40,715 nt of DNA from positions 1 to 40,715 of the forward strand of contig NZ_VUMM01000016.1 in NCBI RefSeq assembly GCF_009696175.1, in the 5' to 3' direction. Positions 31,726 to 40,603 of this stretch are shown here, in pieces. The translations under genes were made by a program, and so were the position numbers. The stretch comes from Floccifex porci (lineage in GTDB: Bacteria > Bacillota_I > Bacilli_A > Erysipelotrichales > Erysipelotrichaceae). Under the pieces are notes generated by a model. The model was not told where the DNA came from, searched no databases, and saw only the letters and a program-made list of their open reading frames with translations. The first letter of the stretch is position 1, and every line of letters starts with the position of its first letter.

Positions 31726-33266
31726 TACTTTTTACCCCCATAATATTCAGCTCCACGAGTGAATGCGTATGTAGTATCTTCTTTATTTATCATACGTTCA
31801 GTTTCGCGTTTTACTTCATCTTGACCTGATTCTAGAATCAACTTAATATTCTTATAGGTAGGATTAGATAAGCGAGAAAGCGCCAACTTACATGCATTTT
31901 CTAATCTTGCCTGCGAATATTTATCGGACAGTTTCAAAATAGACAAACATCCCTTGTAGGCTTGTTCTTCTACTTTGTAACGACTAAACATAAGAGTGAT
32001 TAGTTCAACAGTGGAAGGACCTATTGTTGCAGCCCAATTCATAAAGCGTTCTTTATTCCACTGGAACAATTGGTGGTTCTTTGGCATATGCGCCTCATTG
32101 GTAGAATACTGATTGCGATGACCATATAAGCGTTTATGTTGGCAGATCTGATTCTTTTTATAATAAACAGTGACTGTATCTTTTGTCAGTTTTACTTCCA
32201 CTCGTTTTCCAACATATTCATAAGGAATTGAATAATTCATTTTTTCTACTTGAATATGATAATTTAGCTGGACTGTTGCCATTTTCCATTCACTCAATTC
32301 AAATGGATGTTCTGGCAATGGATTCATATACTCTTTTTCTTCATTCATATAAACAGATTTTCTAGAACCTTCACGCTTTTGGAATTCTTCATTATTTAAT
32401 TTGTTCATTTCAATATAGATGACTTTATTCAATGATTCAAAAGTAAAGAATGTTCGATTACGTAAAATACCAATTATCGTTGTAGCCATACTGAATACAG
32501 ATCCTTCTGCAGCTCCTTTATCTTTTGGCATTTTAACGCGTGCAGGAATAACAGCCATTCCATAATAGTCTGCCATTTCCTGGTAAGATTTATTCAAAAC
32601 AGGATCCTCATACTTCTTGTGTTCAGTAACACCGGTTTTAAGATTATCTGGAACAAGAATGCGTGAGACACCACCAAAATATTCAAATGCGTGAATATGA
32701 CAATTAATCCAATTCTTAGAATCCATCCGAGGACAAGCCTCTACATAACAGTACATGCTGAATGGAAGCACGGCTACAAACATATAAGCAGTAACATCCT
32801 GGTTCAATGAGCGATCATGAACCTTCATTGTCTTACCATCCCAGTCAACCATTATCTTATCCCCAGGCTTATGCGTGATATGCATTGTAAGCTTGTTCTT
32901 TTTTACATAGCTTGAGTAGTTGCTGCAAAATGCACTGTACTTTAGATATACCTTATGCGTACTTTTACATTGATCCACATATTCTTTCCAAAGCATTTTC
33001 AAACTGACTCCAACCTTCAAAAGCTCCTTATGCACATATGCATAGTCAGGCTGTTCATAAGAAACATCTATTCCATTTGATGGGAAAAGAAGTTCATTAA
33101 TTTGGGATTCGCTTAAATTGTAAGCAGTGTTCCAATAGACACCTGCAGCATCTGCTGCATCAAATACATCACGAACCGTATTTCGTGACACTTTCAGCAT
33201 TCTAGCGATTTCACGCTGAGAATGATTCTCAAACCTAAGTTCAAGAATTCGTTTTAAATCTCGCAT
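31725..33266 (-). CDS. istA: IS21-family transposase IstA
   Basis: 513 residues. The N-terminal helix-turn-helix is HSQREIARMLKVSRNTVRDV. The integrase core has HKPGDKIMVDWDGKTM (first D), LVPDNLKTGV (second D), and KDKGAAEGSV with the catalytic E. The C-terminal beta domain is YSIPYEYVGKRVEVKLTKDTV. ATG 33266 is preferred over an upstream TTG, because GGAGGTG lies before it. The protein seems intact, but its helper istB is truncated. Confidence 0.93.
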   Translation of the reverse strand: MRDLKRILELRFENHSQREIARMLKVSRNTVRDVFDAADAAGVYWNTAYNLSESQINELLFPSNGIDVSYEQPDYAYVHKELLKVGVSLKMLWKEYVDQCKSTHKVYLKYSAFCSNYSSYVKKNKLTMHITHKPGDKIMVDWDGKTMKVHDRSLNQDVTAYMFVAVLPFSMYCYVEACPRMDSKNWINCHIHAFEYFGGVSRILVPDNLKTGVTEHKKYEDPVLNKSYQEMADYYGMAVIPARVKMPKDKGAAEGSVFSMATTIIGILRNRTFFTFESLNKVIYIEMNKLNNEEFQKREGSRKSVYMNEEKEYMNPLPEHPFELSEWKMATVQLNYHIQVEKMNYSIPYEYVGKRVEVKLTKDTVTVYYKKNQICQHKRLYGHRNQYSTNEAHMPKNHQLFQWNKERFMNWAATIGPSTVELITLMFSRYKVEEQAYKGCLSILKLSDKYSQARLENACKLALSRLSNPTYKNIKLILESGQDEVKRETERMINKEDTTYAFTRGAEYYGGKK

Positions 33267-33345
33267 AAAAAAAACACCTCCAATTCGCAAGATCTGTAGA
33301 ACTTAATATTCTACAAATACATCTTACAACTGAAGGTGTATAAAC

Positions 33346-33417
33346 GGCTCTGATTAATGGATTGGGTGGCTCTAAATAATGGAATAGGTGGCTCTCAGTG
33401 CTGGACGGTGTGGCTCT
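33346..33417 (-). repeat. Four 22-nt-periodic terminal repeats of the IS21 end
   Basis: AGAGCC (plus strand GGCTCT) occurs at 33346, 33368, 33390 and 33412, exactly 22 nt apart. The two middle units share AGAGCCACC and CCATTA. IS21-family ends carry such multiple repeats for transposase binding. Confidence 0.85.
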
Positions 33418-33853
33418 GAATGCGTGGAATACTCACATAGATATCTTCAATCGTTGATGATATGTCTCTCTGAGACATGCCTCTAGCATACATAGCTAGT
33501 ACTTTATCTTCGATTTCTGAGACATCTTTCTGTCTTTTAGGAACTACCACGGGTTCAAAAGTTCCATCTCTATCTCTGGGTACATCAATTTTAACTTCAC
33601 CCCTTGTTGTCTTTATTGTTTTGGATCCATAACCGTTTCTTCTGTTCGAATCTTTCTTTGGTCCTTTGTCATTTGAATCGTAACCAAGGTGATTATCCAT
33701 TTCACCTTTTAACATTGCTTCAAACATCGGTCCAAAAATATCCTTGAGTGCATCATTCATGTCTTCAACTGACTTAGGTTTATAAGTATCAATAATAGCC
33801 TGGGCAAGTGCCACAGCCTTAGGGTCTCTTTTTTGTCTTGCCATTTCATTCAT
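33395..33853 (-). pseudogene. IS256-family transposase N-terminal part, split by IS21
   Basis: About 140 residues match the IS256/mutator-type start: MARQKRDPKAVALAQAIIDT, then MFEAMLKGEMDNHLGYDSND, RRNGYGSKTIKTTRGEVKID and MSQRDISSTIEDIY. From about 33425 the frame runs into the IS21 end (VSIPRIQSHTVQH is IS21 sequence). The DDE catalytic part is absent. The start may be the ATG at 33853 or at 33844. Confidence 0.9.
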
Positions 33854-33919
33854 TTCCTTTTTTCTCCTATATCATAGCATAGATAATAATAAAAACCGTG
33901 AAGTTGATCCGTACGCTCT

Positions 33920-33947
33920 CAACTTACACGGTTTATATTACACTCTC
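33920..33947 (-). repeat. Left end of the IS256-family element
   Basis: The minus strand begins GAGAGTGTAATATAAACCGT and continues into GTAAGTTG, which I take as the terminal inverted repeat, about 90 nt before the transposase start. It abuts the terminator of the small secreted protein. The other end is not in the window. Confidence 0.55.
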
Positions 33948-33975
33948 AAAAAAGTCCTGATTTCAATTTCAGGAC
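33948..33975 (-). terminator. Terminator of the small secreted protein
   Basis: GTCCTGA pairs with TCAGGAC on the minus strand (33975-33954) around an AT-rich loop, followed by six T. The IS256 end begins directly after the T run. Confidence 0.75.
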
Positions 33976-34008
33976 ATACTCTTTTCTTATTTTTATTTAA
34001 AAACAAAA

Positions 34009-34227
34009 CTAATTTCCTATTTGAATCCATTCTGTTTCCCAACGTTTCTTTGTCGCATTCCAAAGTCGTTTGTATGTTTTTCCATTTTCTGTTTTATAAA
34101 TCCATTCATAAACATCTGCTCTTGGTTCAACTTCATTAACTATCGAAATATTTTCTTGAGCATAAATAGGAAATCTGTTTAACAATGTTAAAGTACATAT
34201 AAATAAAGATAAAATAATTCTTTTCAT
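34009..34227 (-). CDS. Small secreted protein, 72 residues
   Basis: A signal peptide MKRIILSLFICTLTLLNRFP then IYA-QEN (cut near residue 23), followed by a mature part of about 49 residues ending YEWIYKTENGKTYKRLWNAT then KKRWETEWIQIGN. The W-x-Y-x-x-x-x-G-K-x-Y-K-R-L-W-N pattern occurs in many small exported proteins of Firmicutes, function unknown to me. ATG 34227 is chosen because GAGAGGAGG lies 5 nt upstream. It lies downstream of blaR1 on the same strand and has its own promoter with TTGT...ACAA. Confidence 0.75.
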   Translation of the reverse strand: MKRIILSLFICTLTLLNRFPIYAQENISIVNEVEPRADVYEWIYKTENGKTYKRLWNATKKRWETEWIQIGN

Positions 34228-34330
34228 AGTTTTCCTCCTCTCCCGCATTATATGCGAGTATAAATATTTTATTAGTGTAACTACTATCCTCTTCAACTAT
34301 TTGTGATACCATTTTATTGAGAGTTGGCAT

Positions 34331-34360
34331 ACTATAGAACTTGTGTAGTAGAATAGACAA
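34331..34360 (-). promoter_or_regulatory. Promoter of the small secreted protein
   Basis: Minus strand TTGTCT (34360-34355), 18 nt, TATAGT (34336-34331). The -35 is part of a 20-nt imperfect inverted repeat with TTGT and ACAA edges (34341-34360), like the other BlaI-associated promoters. Confidence 0.45.
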
Positions 34361-34580
34361 AAATGCTTATTTAGTTGATATTATACCACTATTCTTCAAA
34401 AATAAATAAGCAGGCCCTTGAACATGGACATTTATTATTTAAACAAAAGATGACGATATTGGAATGACTGTTAATGCAATTTTTCTTTTTTAGAATAGAA
34501 CTTTTTATAACTCAAAAAAAATGTACTTCCTTAATAGCATAACTAAAATTGAAATCAGAAATAATTGACTTTCAATCTTA

Positions 34581-35702
34581 TTATTCTTCAATAATTGGAA
34601 CATCTTTAAAAGCCAGATCCTCTTTTGGGTCTATTTTACCTAACTCAAGTATTTTATCATCAATATGCATTGTATAAGTCCCATCTTTGTGATAAACAAG
34701 AAATCCTCTTTCAAAATCGGAAGCATAAAAGTAATCTTCTCCTTCAACTGGAGGTTTAAAGTATGGTTCAAATACAACCCCATAACTTAATAATGGTAAG
34801 AAAACAATCAATGCAATCAATAATACATTGGACCTTTTTCCATAATGTCGATTAAACAGATATTTAACTCTAAATAGAAGTGTATACGAATTGTCTTCAA
34901 TATAAAATTTTGATGAAATCATTAAATTATTAAATATTGAAGATTGTTGATTTGAAATTGACTTTTGTATCTTTGTCAGTGTTTTAGCATAATCTGCCAC
35001 TTCTAATTTAGACAATGTTTTTATTGCATGTTTATCTGCTCTCATTTCTAAAACCAAATGAATTTTATTACAAAGCAAATATACGGGTGGAAACCACCAG
35101 TATAGTATCAAAAGTATATTTGTTATGAGTTTTATCCAATTGTCATGGTGCTTCAAATGATTTAATTCATGGAAAAGAACAAAGTCTAATTCTTTTGATT
35201 GTAAGTTCATTTTTGGAAGTAAAATGATTTTCTTAAAACCTAAAATCATTGGACATGGAATCTCGTTATCGATCCATACTGGATAATTAATTTTTTCTTC
35301 AATTGTTAAAAAATCCGATAATTTTTTCTTTTCTGCTGTTTGTTTTAATATATTAAATATGTTGGATATTTTTTTAAATTGAATTATAAACCGGATTGTT
35401 TGAATTATACTTCCGATTATCCAAATAAAAATTAATAAATAAAGTACTGTAAAATTATTTACCAATTTATATGTATAAAAATCAAAAATCGGATTCATCA
35501 AAGTTGGAAATAAAATTGTGATTGTAAATGGCCATTCGAATGGCAGAAATAATCTTAATATAATTATTAAAGACAATACAATTAGTAAATCCACTCGAAA
35601 TAAAAAAATTAATTTGTTATTAAATAATATTAAATAAAATAATAGAATAAGCACAGTTGAAACAATAAGAGTAATAAATAAAGAAGATACGGAAAAAATC
35701 AT
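34581..35702 (-). CDS. BlaR1/MecR1-like M56 membrane metalloprotease without penicillin-binding domain
   Basis: 373 residues. Three to four transmembrane helices in the first 120 residues, then an M56 domain with DFVLFHELNHLKHHDNWIKL (H-E-x-x-H zinc site) and VLEMRADKHAIKTL (the distal glutamate). A last transmembrane helix at about residue 297 is followed by an extracellular tail of about 70 residues, FYASDFERGFLVYHKDGTYT. This is far shorter than the beta-lactam-binding domain of true BlaR1. It should therefore sense another signal, then cut BlaI. The gene starts 5 nt after blaI, with AAAGGA. Confidence 0.9.
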   Translation of the reverse strand: MIFSVSSLFITLIVSTVLILLFYLILFNNKLIFLFRVDLLIVLSLIIILRLFLPFEWPFTITILFPTLMNPIFDFYTYKLVNNFTVLYLLIFIWIIGSIIQTIRFIIQFKKISNIFNILKQTAEKKKLSDFLTIEEKINYPVWIDNEIPCPMILGFKKIILLPKMNLQSKELDFVLFHELNHLKHHDNWIKLITNILLILYWWFPPVYLLCNKIHLVLEMRADKHAIKTLSKLEVADYAKTLTKIQKSISNQQSSIFNNLMISSKFYIEDNSYTLLFRVKYLFNRHYGKRSNVLLIALIVFLPLLSYGVVFEPYFKPPVEGEDYFYASDFERGFLVYHKDGTYTMHIDDKILELGKIDPKEDLAFKDVPIIEE

Positions 35703-35707
35703 ATTTT

Positions 35708-36076
35708 CTATCCTTTTATAGAGGATATTTGTTTTTTTATTAATTCCTCTAATGCTTCCAATTCTTTTTCATTTGTACTAGTTTCAATAAAATTAGATGC
35801 CAATTCAAATGTACTTTTTTCTCCAAATAAAAACTTCATATATTCTGCTTTTGTTATATTTGGTGTATAAAAACGTGCGAGTACAGTACCAGAATAATTG
35901 ATTTGATCAATTCTGATATACTCCATTTTTAATAGTCTTTGAAGCACTTGTTGAACCGTATAAATACTTAAATCAGGATTTATTTCTGTTATTTGATGAG
36001 CGGTTAAAGCTTCTTCATTATGCCAAAGAATTGACATTATCTGATTTTCTTTTTTTGTTAATAACTTTAGTTCCAT
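35708..36076 (-). CDS. BlaI/MecI-family transcriptional repressor (copy 2)
   Basis: 122 residues: the helix-turn-helix LTKKENQIMSILWHNEEALT then IYTVQQVLQRLLKMEYIRID, and the C-terminal region MKFLFGEKSTFELASNFIET. AAAGGAAG lies before the ATG. It pairs with the complete BlaR1-like protease, which should inactivate it on signal. No beta-lactamase or penicillin-binding protein is near, so the target genes are likely the secreted proteins with TTGT...ACAA promoters. TATAAT at about 36100 is its -10. Confidence 0.9.
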   Translation of the reverse strand: MELKLLTKKENQIMSILWHNEEALTAHQITEINPDLSIYTVQQVLQRLLKMEYIRIDQINYSGTVLARFYTPNITKAEYMKFLFGEKSTFELASNFIETSTNEKELEALEELIKKQISSIKG

Positions 36077-36409
36077 AAATATTCTTCCTTTCTATTAATA
36101 TTATACCGTAAACATTTAATAACATAAACATTCTTTTTTTATTTTAATTGCTAATTTTAACACAATCAAAATTAAAGTTAAGATAGTATATTTTAAGAAA
36201 GAATCAAAAAACGAATTCATAAATATATAGTGGTCTGTAACGGTTGAAATATCAAATTAATTATACAGTCAAAAAAAGGCCGAAATTTTGAACTGAACAA
36301 ACTCCCGACCTTTTTGATATAATATTGCGAAAAAATATTTAATGAACTATAACGCATTTTAGCCATCATTTCAATTCCCTTTGAGTTTTGTCTATAAATA
36401 TTCTATCGC
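36077..36409. other. Control region and insertion-sequence-like scar
   Basis: A loose TTGC...ACAA inverted repeat lies at 36148-36165. It is followed by TTAAGATAGTATATTTTAAG, a decayed form of the promoter tract at 21240-21280; the divergent gene it served is gone. At 36271-36315 is a hairpin with AAAAAGGCCG/CGACCTTTTT edges, perhaps the 3' end of a lost insertion sequence. Confidence 0.45.
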
Positions 36410-36487
36410 TTATAGTTTTTCACTTTCCCAAAGAATCGGCATGATTTCATTTTTTTTCGTTAATAATGTTAATTCTATTTGTTTTAT
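36410..36487 (-). pseudogene. Third blaI, N-terminal remnant
   Basis: From an ATA codon in place of the start (after GGAGGAC), the minus strand encodes KQIELTLLTKKNEIMPILWE, then SEKL and a stop. This matches MELKLLTKKENQIMSILWHN of blaI copy 2. Nothing of the remaining 95 residues is left. Confidence 0.75.
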
Positions 36488-36569
36488 GTCCTCCTTTAAT
36501 AATTAAAATATTTATTTGTATAGATTTACTTTAAATTTTAAAAAAACTTATGAGTGAATCCATGAGTTT

Positions 36570-37478
36570 TTATGCCTTCTTTTCTTTATTTACTAAATAC
36601 AATGCCAATACTATAAAAAACAATGCCGATAAACTTTGAATAGATATTGCTTGTTTAAATTCTTGTAATAAAACAGCTGAAATAAATACACCAAATATTG
36701 GTGTTAAACAACCATAGATTCCAATTTTACTTACAGGATTATGAGCTAATAATAGTCCCCATAATGTATATGCGACTGCAGAAATGATTCCTAAATACAA
36801 TAAGACAAAGTATATTTTTATTCCTTCAAATTGTAAAGAAGCTCCCATACAAAGTGAAACTAAAATTAAAGCCATTCCTCCTGTTAAAAATTGATAACCA
36901 CTTAATAAAACAGAATCATGTTTTTTCGAAAACAAGTGAATAAAACAAGCAGATAATGAGTAACATATTTGAGATATTAGAACCAAACCGTCTCCACCCC
37001 ATGATATATTCACTTCATTTGAAATATTCATACAGACAATGCCTAATAATCCTATACAACATCCAATTAATTTACTCTTTGTGAGTTTTTCGTTTTTAAA
37101 TAAATATACCGAAAATAATAAAGTAATTAAAGCACCTGTTCCAGTGATAATTGCAGCATTTACACCTGTTGTTTTGGATAAACCCAGGTAATAGAACATA
37201 TATTGTCCAAAGGTTTGAAATAGAGCTAATACAATGATTGGTTTTATATCTGTTTTTTGAGGAATTAATGGTTTTCTTTTTAAAATGGATTGTATAAAGA
37301 TGACTAGAATTCCAGCTAATGTGAATCGTAATCCAGCAAATAAAATAATATTTGAAATTTGTGTGGCATCAATATTTAATAATTCATATCCAATTTTTAT
37401 AAAAGAAGGAGCACATCCCCATAAAAAGGTCGCAATAACAGCTAAAATAAATACATTTAATGGTTTTGAATAATTCAT
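36570..37478 (-). CDS. EamA/DMT-family transporter
   Basis: 302 residues, ten hydrophobic helices in two EamA repeats. Repeat one: LNVFILAVIATFLWGCAPSF then LRFTLAGILVIFIQS. Repeat two starts at about residue 155 (SWGGDGLVLISQICYSLSAC) and ends VFISAVLLQEFKQAISIQSL. Such proteins export amino acids or other metabolites. I choose ATG 37478, one base after the ABC-F stop, since GAGGG lies 5 nt upstream. It is cotranslated with the ABC-F gene. Confidence 0.88.
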   Translation of the reverse strand: MNYSKPLNVFILAVIATFLWGCAPSFIKIGYELLNIDATQISNIILFAGLRFTLAGILVIFIQSILKRKPLIPQKTDIKPIIVLALFQTFGQYMFYYLGLSKTTGVNAAIITGTGALITLLFSVYLFKNEKLTKSKLIGCCIGLLGIVCMNISNEVNISWGGDGLVLISQICYSLSACFIHLFSKKHDSVLLSGYQFLTGGMALILVSLCMGASLQFEGIKIYFVLLYLGIISAVAYTLWGLLLAHNPVSKIGIYGCLTPIFGVFISAVLLQEFKQAISIQSLSALFFIVLALYLVNKEKKA

Positions 37479-37479
37479 A

Positions 37480-39213
37480 CTATCCCTCATTTTTTTCTTC
37501 TAATTCCATCCATCGCATTGTAAATTCTTCTAATTCCTGTTCCAGTAGATCTCTTTTCAATGATAAAGAATGAATGGTTTCATAATCCGAAACAAAATTC
37601 ATTTCATTATTCAAATTCTGAATTTTCTGCTCCAGTTCTGGTATTTTTTCATTGATTTGGGCTAATTCCTTTTTTTCCATATAGGATAATCGGATTGTTT
37701 TCGTTTTCCATTCTTTTTTTTCATTTCTGGTATATCCTTTTTCTTTTTTTAATTGACTGATGGTATCACTGTATCCTCCCATATATGGATGTATAGTTTT
37801 ATTTTCATAAACAAACACTTTTTCACAGACACGATCTAAAAAATAACGATCGTGGCTTACTACAATTACGATCCCATTAAAGGTATCCAGATAATCTTCT
37901 AATATTTCTAAAGTGACAATATCCAGATCATTTGTAGGTTCATCCAGTAGTAAGACATTCACTTCTTCCATAAGTATTTTACACAAATAAAGTCTTTTTC
38001 TTTCTCCACCTGATAATCGATCTATGGTTGTATATTGCATCTTTTTATCAAATAAGAATTTTTCAAGCAACTGACTGGCAGTTATCTTATTTTTACCATC
38101 TTGTACCACTTTACTTGTATCTTCAATATAATCAATCACTCTCAAATTTGAAACATCACTTAAATCTTTCTGTTTAAAATAACCAATGGATACAGTTTCC
38201 CCATACGATATAGTACCATTTGAAGGTTTTAGTTCGCCTGCTATCAGATTCAATAATGTTGATTTTCCACAACCATTTTTACCAATGATCCCAACGCGAT
38301 CGTTTCTTAAGAAATTATAAGAAAAATCCTCAAATAGAATTTCATTGTATCCAAAAGAAACGTGATCTAATTCAATGGTTTTTTTTCCTAATCTTTTTGT
38401 ATTACCTGTAATCGATAAAGCTTTTTCCTGTGTTTTAAAACGCTGTTGACGCAATTGTTCAAACGCATTAAGTCGTGCCTGAGATTTTGTCGAACGAGCC
38501 TGGCATCCTGCGCGAACCCATGCCAGTTCTTTTCGATACAGATTTTTATGTTTTTGAATGGCTTTTGTTTCTATTTCAATACGACTTTCTTTATTTTCCA
38601 GATACGTTTCAAAATTTCCTTTATGAATATAAAAATCTCCCTGATCTAATTCAAATATTTTCGTACAAATACGATTCAGAAAATAACGATCATGAGTTAC
38701 CATCACAATGGAATTTTTCGATTTCATCAAATAATTTTCTAGCCAATCTATCATTTCATTATCTAAATGATTGGTTGGCTCATCCAAAAGAAGAAGATCA
38801 CACTCTACAATTAAAGCACATGCAATGGATAATTTTCTTTGTTGCCCACCTGACATTTCATTTATATTCTGATTGAAATCTAAAATACCCAGTTTTGTTA
38901 AGACTGATTTAATTTCAAAATCTTCTTTTGGATGTGTATTCTGCTGATTGATATAAGATATTTCAGAATAAACGGTTTCTTTTATAAAATGAGGAATTTG
39001 GGGCAGATAATAAATCTTAATTCCATTCTTCTTTATAACTTCTCCCTGATCATAAGGTTCTAAGTCACTAATCATTTTAAGAAATGTGCTTTTTCCTGTT
39101 CCATTCACTCCTACTAAAGCAATTTTTTCATTTTCTTCAATTGAAAAAGAAGCCTCTTTAACGATCCATTTTTCATTTATTTTCTTCTTTAGATGACTAA
39201 CTGAAATTAACAT
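37480..39213 (-). CDS. ABC-F family ATPase, Uup-like
   Basis: 577 residues with two ATP-binding domains and no membrane segment. Walker A: GVNGTGKST and GKNGCGKST. Signature: MSGGQQRK and LSGGERKR. Walker B: LLLLDEPTNHLD and VLLLDEPTNDLD. The interdomain linker has the WVRAGCQARSTKSQAR stretch of Uup. The C-terminal coiled coil (about residues 505-570) also fits Uup. ABC-F proteins act on the ribosome; Uup-like members help with ribosome or recombination stress. It follows rplQ after a terminator. A resistance role cannot be read from the sequence. Confidence 0.9.
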   Translation of the reverse strand: MLISVSHLKKKINEKWIVKEASFSIEENEKIALVGVNGTGKSTFLKMISDLEPYDQGEVIKKNGIKIYYLPQIPHFIKETVYSEISYINQQNTHPKEDFEIKSVLTKLGILDFNQNINEMSGGQQRKLSIACALIVECDLLLLDEPTNHLDNEMIDWLENYLMKSKNSIVMVTHDRYFLNRICTKIFELDQGDFYIHKGNFETYLENKESRIEIETKAIQKHKNLYRKELAWVRAGCQARSTKSQARLNAFEQLRQQRFKTQEKALSITGNTKRLGKKTIELDHVSFGYNEILFEDFSYNFLRNDRVGIIGKNGCGKSTLLNLIAGELKPSNGTISYGETVSIGYFKQKDLSDVSNLRVIDYIEDTSKVVQDGKNKITASQLLEKFLFDKKMQYTTIDRLSGGERKRLYLCKILMEEVNVLLLDEPTNDLDIVTLEILEDYLDTFNGIVIVVSHDRYFLDRVCEKVFVYENKTIHPYMGGYSDTISQLKKEKGYTRNEKKEWKTKTIRLSYMEKKELAQINEKIPELEQKIQNLNNEMNFVSDYETIHSLSLKRDLLEQELEEFTMRWMELEEKNEG

Positions 39214-39225
39214 ATCAAATCTCCT

Positions 39226-39257
39226 TAAAGAAAAAGTGAAGTAGATTTCTACTTCAC
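39226..39257 (-). terminator. Terminator of the rpsK-rpoA-rplQ operon
   Basis: GTGAAGTAGA pairs perfectly with TCTACTTCAC (minus strand 39257-39236), followed by T-rich sequence. The rplQ stop TAG is in the stem. Confidence 0.92.
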
Positions 39258-39611
39258 AAATTCAACGATTGCCATTGGAGCAGCATCTCCACGACGAATG
39301 CGTGTTTTTACCACTCTTGTGTATCCACCATTGCGATCTGCATAAGATGGTGCAATTTCATTAAATAATTTCTGAACAGCTGTTGTTCCTTCTTCATCTA
39401 CTTCTACATTTCTTACATAGGCAAGTACTTGTCTTCTTGCATGTAAATCATTTCTTTTTGCTAAAGTAATTAATTTATCCACAACACTGCTTAGTTCTTT
39501 TGCTTTCATTTCTGTTGTTTCAATTTGTCCGTTTTCAATCAATGATGTAGCCATATTTCTCAATAAAGCTTTTCTATGATCTGCTTTACGTCCTAATCTG
39601 CGATAGCTCAT
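39249..39611 (-). CDS. rplQ: 50S ribosomal protein L17
   Basis: 120 residues with the family start [24 protein letters not shown] and end [26 protein letters not shown]. Last gene of the alpha-operon, 14 nt after rpoA, with AGGAGG before the ATG. Confidence 0.98.
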   Translation of the reverse strand: MSYRRLGRKADHRKALLRNMATSLIENGQIETTEMKAKELSSVVDKLITLAKRNDLHARRQVLAYVRNVEVDEEGTTAVQKLFNEIAPSYADRNGGYTRVVKTRIRRGDAAPMAIVEFVK

Positions 39612-39625
39612 ACGGTCCTCCTATT

Positions 39626-40582
39626 TTATTCATTCCCAGGTTTAAATGATAACCCAAGTGAATGTAATTTTTCTTTTACTTCATTTAATGATTTTTTACC
39701 TAAATTACGAACATGAATCATTTCTTCTTCTGTTTTCTCTGTCAATTCTTCAACAGTAGTTATACCTGCACGTTTCAGACAATTATAAGATCTTACAGAC
39801 AATTCCAATTCTTCAATCATTTTCTGAGATACAGAATTTACTGGTTCTCCAATAACTTCTTCTTCCTGATTTTCAGCCTCTTCCAAAGATTCTTCATTGA
39901 TTTCTGTTAAAATATGAATATGATCTCTTAAAATCTTACTTGCGATTGATAAAGTTTCAGAAGGAAGCAATGTACCATTTGTTTCAATTTCCATCGTTAA
40001 GATATCATAAGTATCATTTACCGCAATATGTGGTTCAACACGGTAACTAACTCTTTTTACTGGTGAATATAAGGAATCAATATAAATGATACCTAGAGGT
40101 TGTCCTTCATTCTGATAGAATGCCTTATTTGTATCGGAACGAACAAATCCTCTTCCCAGCTTTGCCAGTAATTCCATATCTAATACACCATCTTGGGCCA
40201 ATGTACAAATTTCCAATTCAGGATTTAATACATCCACTCCTGCAGGACATTCAATGTCTCCTGCTTTTACAACACAAGGACCCTGCTTATTTATACGTAA
40301 CGTATATATATCATTATCGGAAATATCAATTTTCAGAATTAACTGTTTTAACTTTAAAATAATCGCTGCTACATCTTCTGTAACTCCGTTCATTCCAGTA
40401 AATTCATGATAAACGCCGTCAATACGAATAGAATAAACCGCTCCTCCTGGAACAGATGATAAAAGTACTCTTCGTAATGCATTTCCTAATGTGGTTCCAA
40501 AACGATAATCAATGGGTTCAAATACAAATTTTCCTAATGTATTTGATTCTTCTAATGTCTTGATATTAAAATTTACGTTCAT
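39626..40582 (-). CDS. rpoA: DNA-directed RNA polymerase subunit alpha
   Basis: 318 residues. N-terminal assembly domain: FVFEPIDYRFGTTLGNALRRVLLSSVPGGAV. An acidic linker (EESLEEAENQEEEVIGE) leads to the C-terminal domain: IEELELSVRSYNCLKRAGITTVEELTEKTEEEM and LGKKSLNEVKEKLHSLGLSF. It dimerises and nucleates the polymerase; the C-terminal domain binds UP elements. GGAGGA precedes the ATG. Confidence 0.98.
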   Translation of the reverse strand: MNVNFNIKTLEESNTLGKFVFEPIDYRFGTTLGNALRRVLLSSVPGGAVYSIRIDGVYHEFTGMNGVTEDVAAIILKLKQLILKIDISDNDIYTLRINKQGPCVVKAGDIECPAGVDVLNPELEICTLAQDGVLDMELLAKLGRGFVRSDTNKAFYQNEGQPLGIIYIDSLYSPVKRVSYRVEPHIAVNDTYDILTMEIETNGTLLPSETLSIASKILRDHIHILTEINEESLEEAENQEEEVIGEPVNSVSQKMIEELELSVRSYNCLKRAGITTVEELTEKTEEEMIHVRNLGKKSLNEVKEKLHSLGLSFKPGNE

Positions 40583-40603
40583 CAGGGATCCTCCTTATCC
40601 ATT

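Larger units (their letters stand above)
31384..33420 (-). mobile_element. IS21-family insertion sequence, 3' end truncated
   Basis: The element holds istA and a truncated istB. Its left end, upstream of istA, carries four 22-nt-spaced terminal repeats (33346-33417) and abuts the broken IS256-family transposase. The other end is missing: istB stops after about 105 codons in a fold-back at 31394-31433. Confidence 0.85.

Noticed and set aside
34136-34360. 74-residue minus-strand ORF starting MSILLHKFYS
   Set aside because: It overlaps the better supported secreted protein in another frame and lacks a ribosome site.
34581-36076. Beta-lactam resistance operon
   Set aside because: The BlaR1-like protein lacks the penicillin-binding sensor domain, and no beta-lactamase or alternative PBP is nearby.
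37480-39213. ABC-F as an antibiotic resistance determinant
   Set aside because: The linker and C-terminal coiled coil look Uup-like; nothing in the sequence points to target protection.
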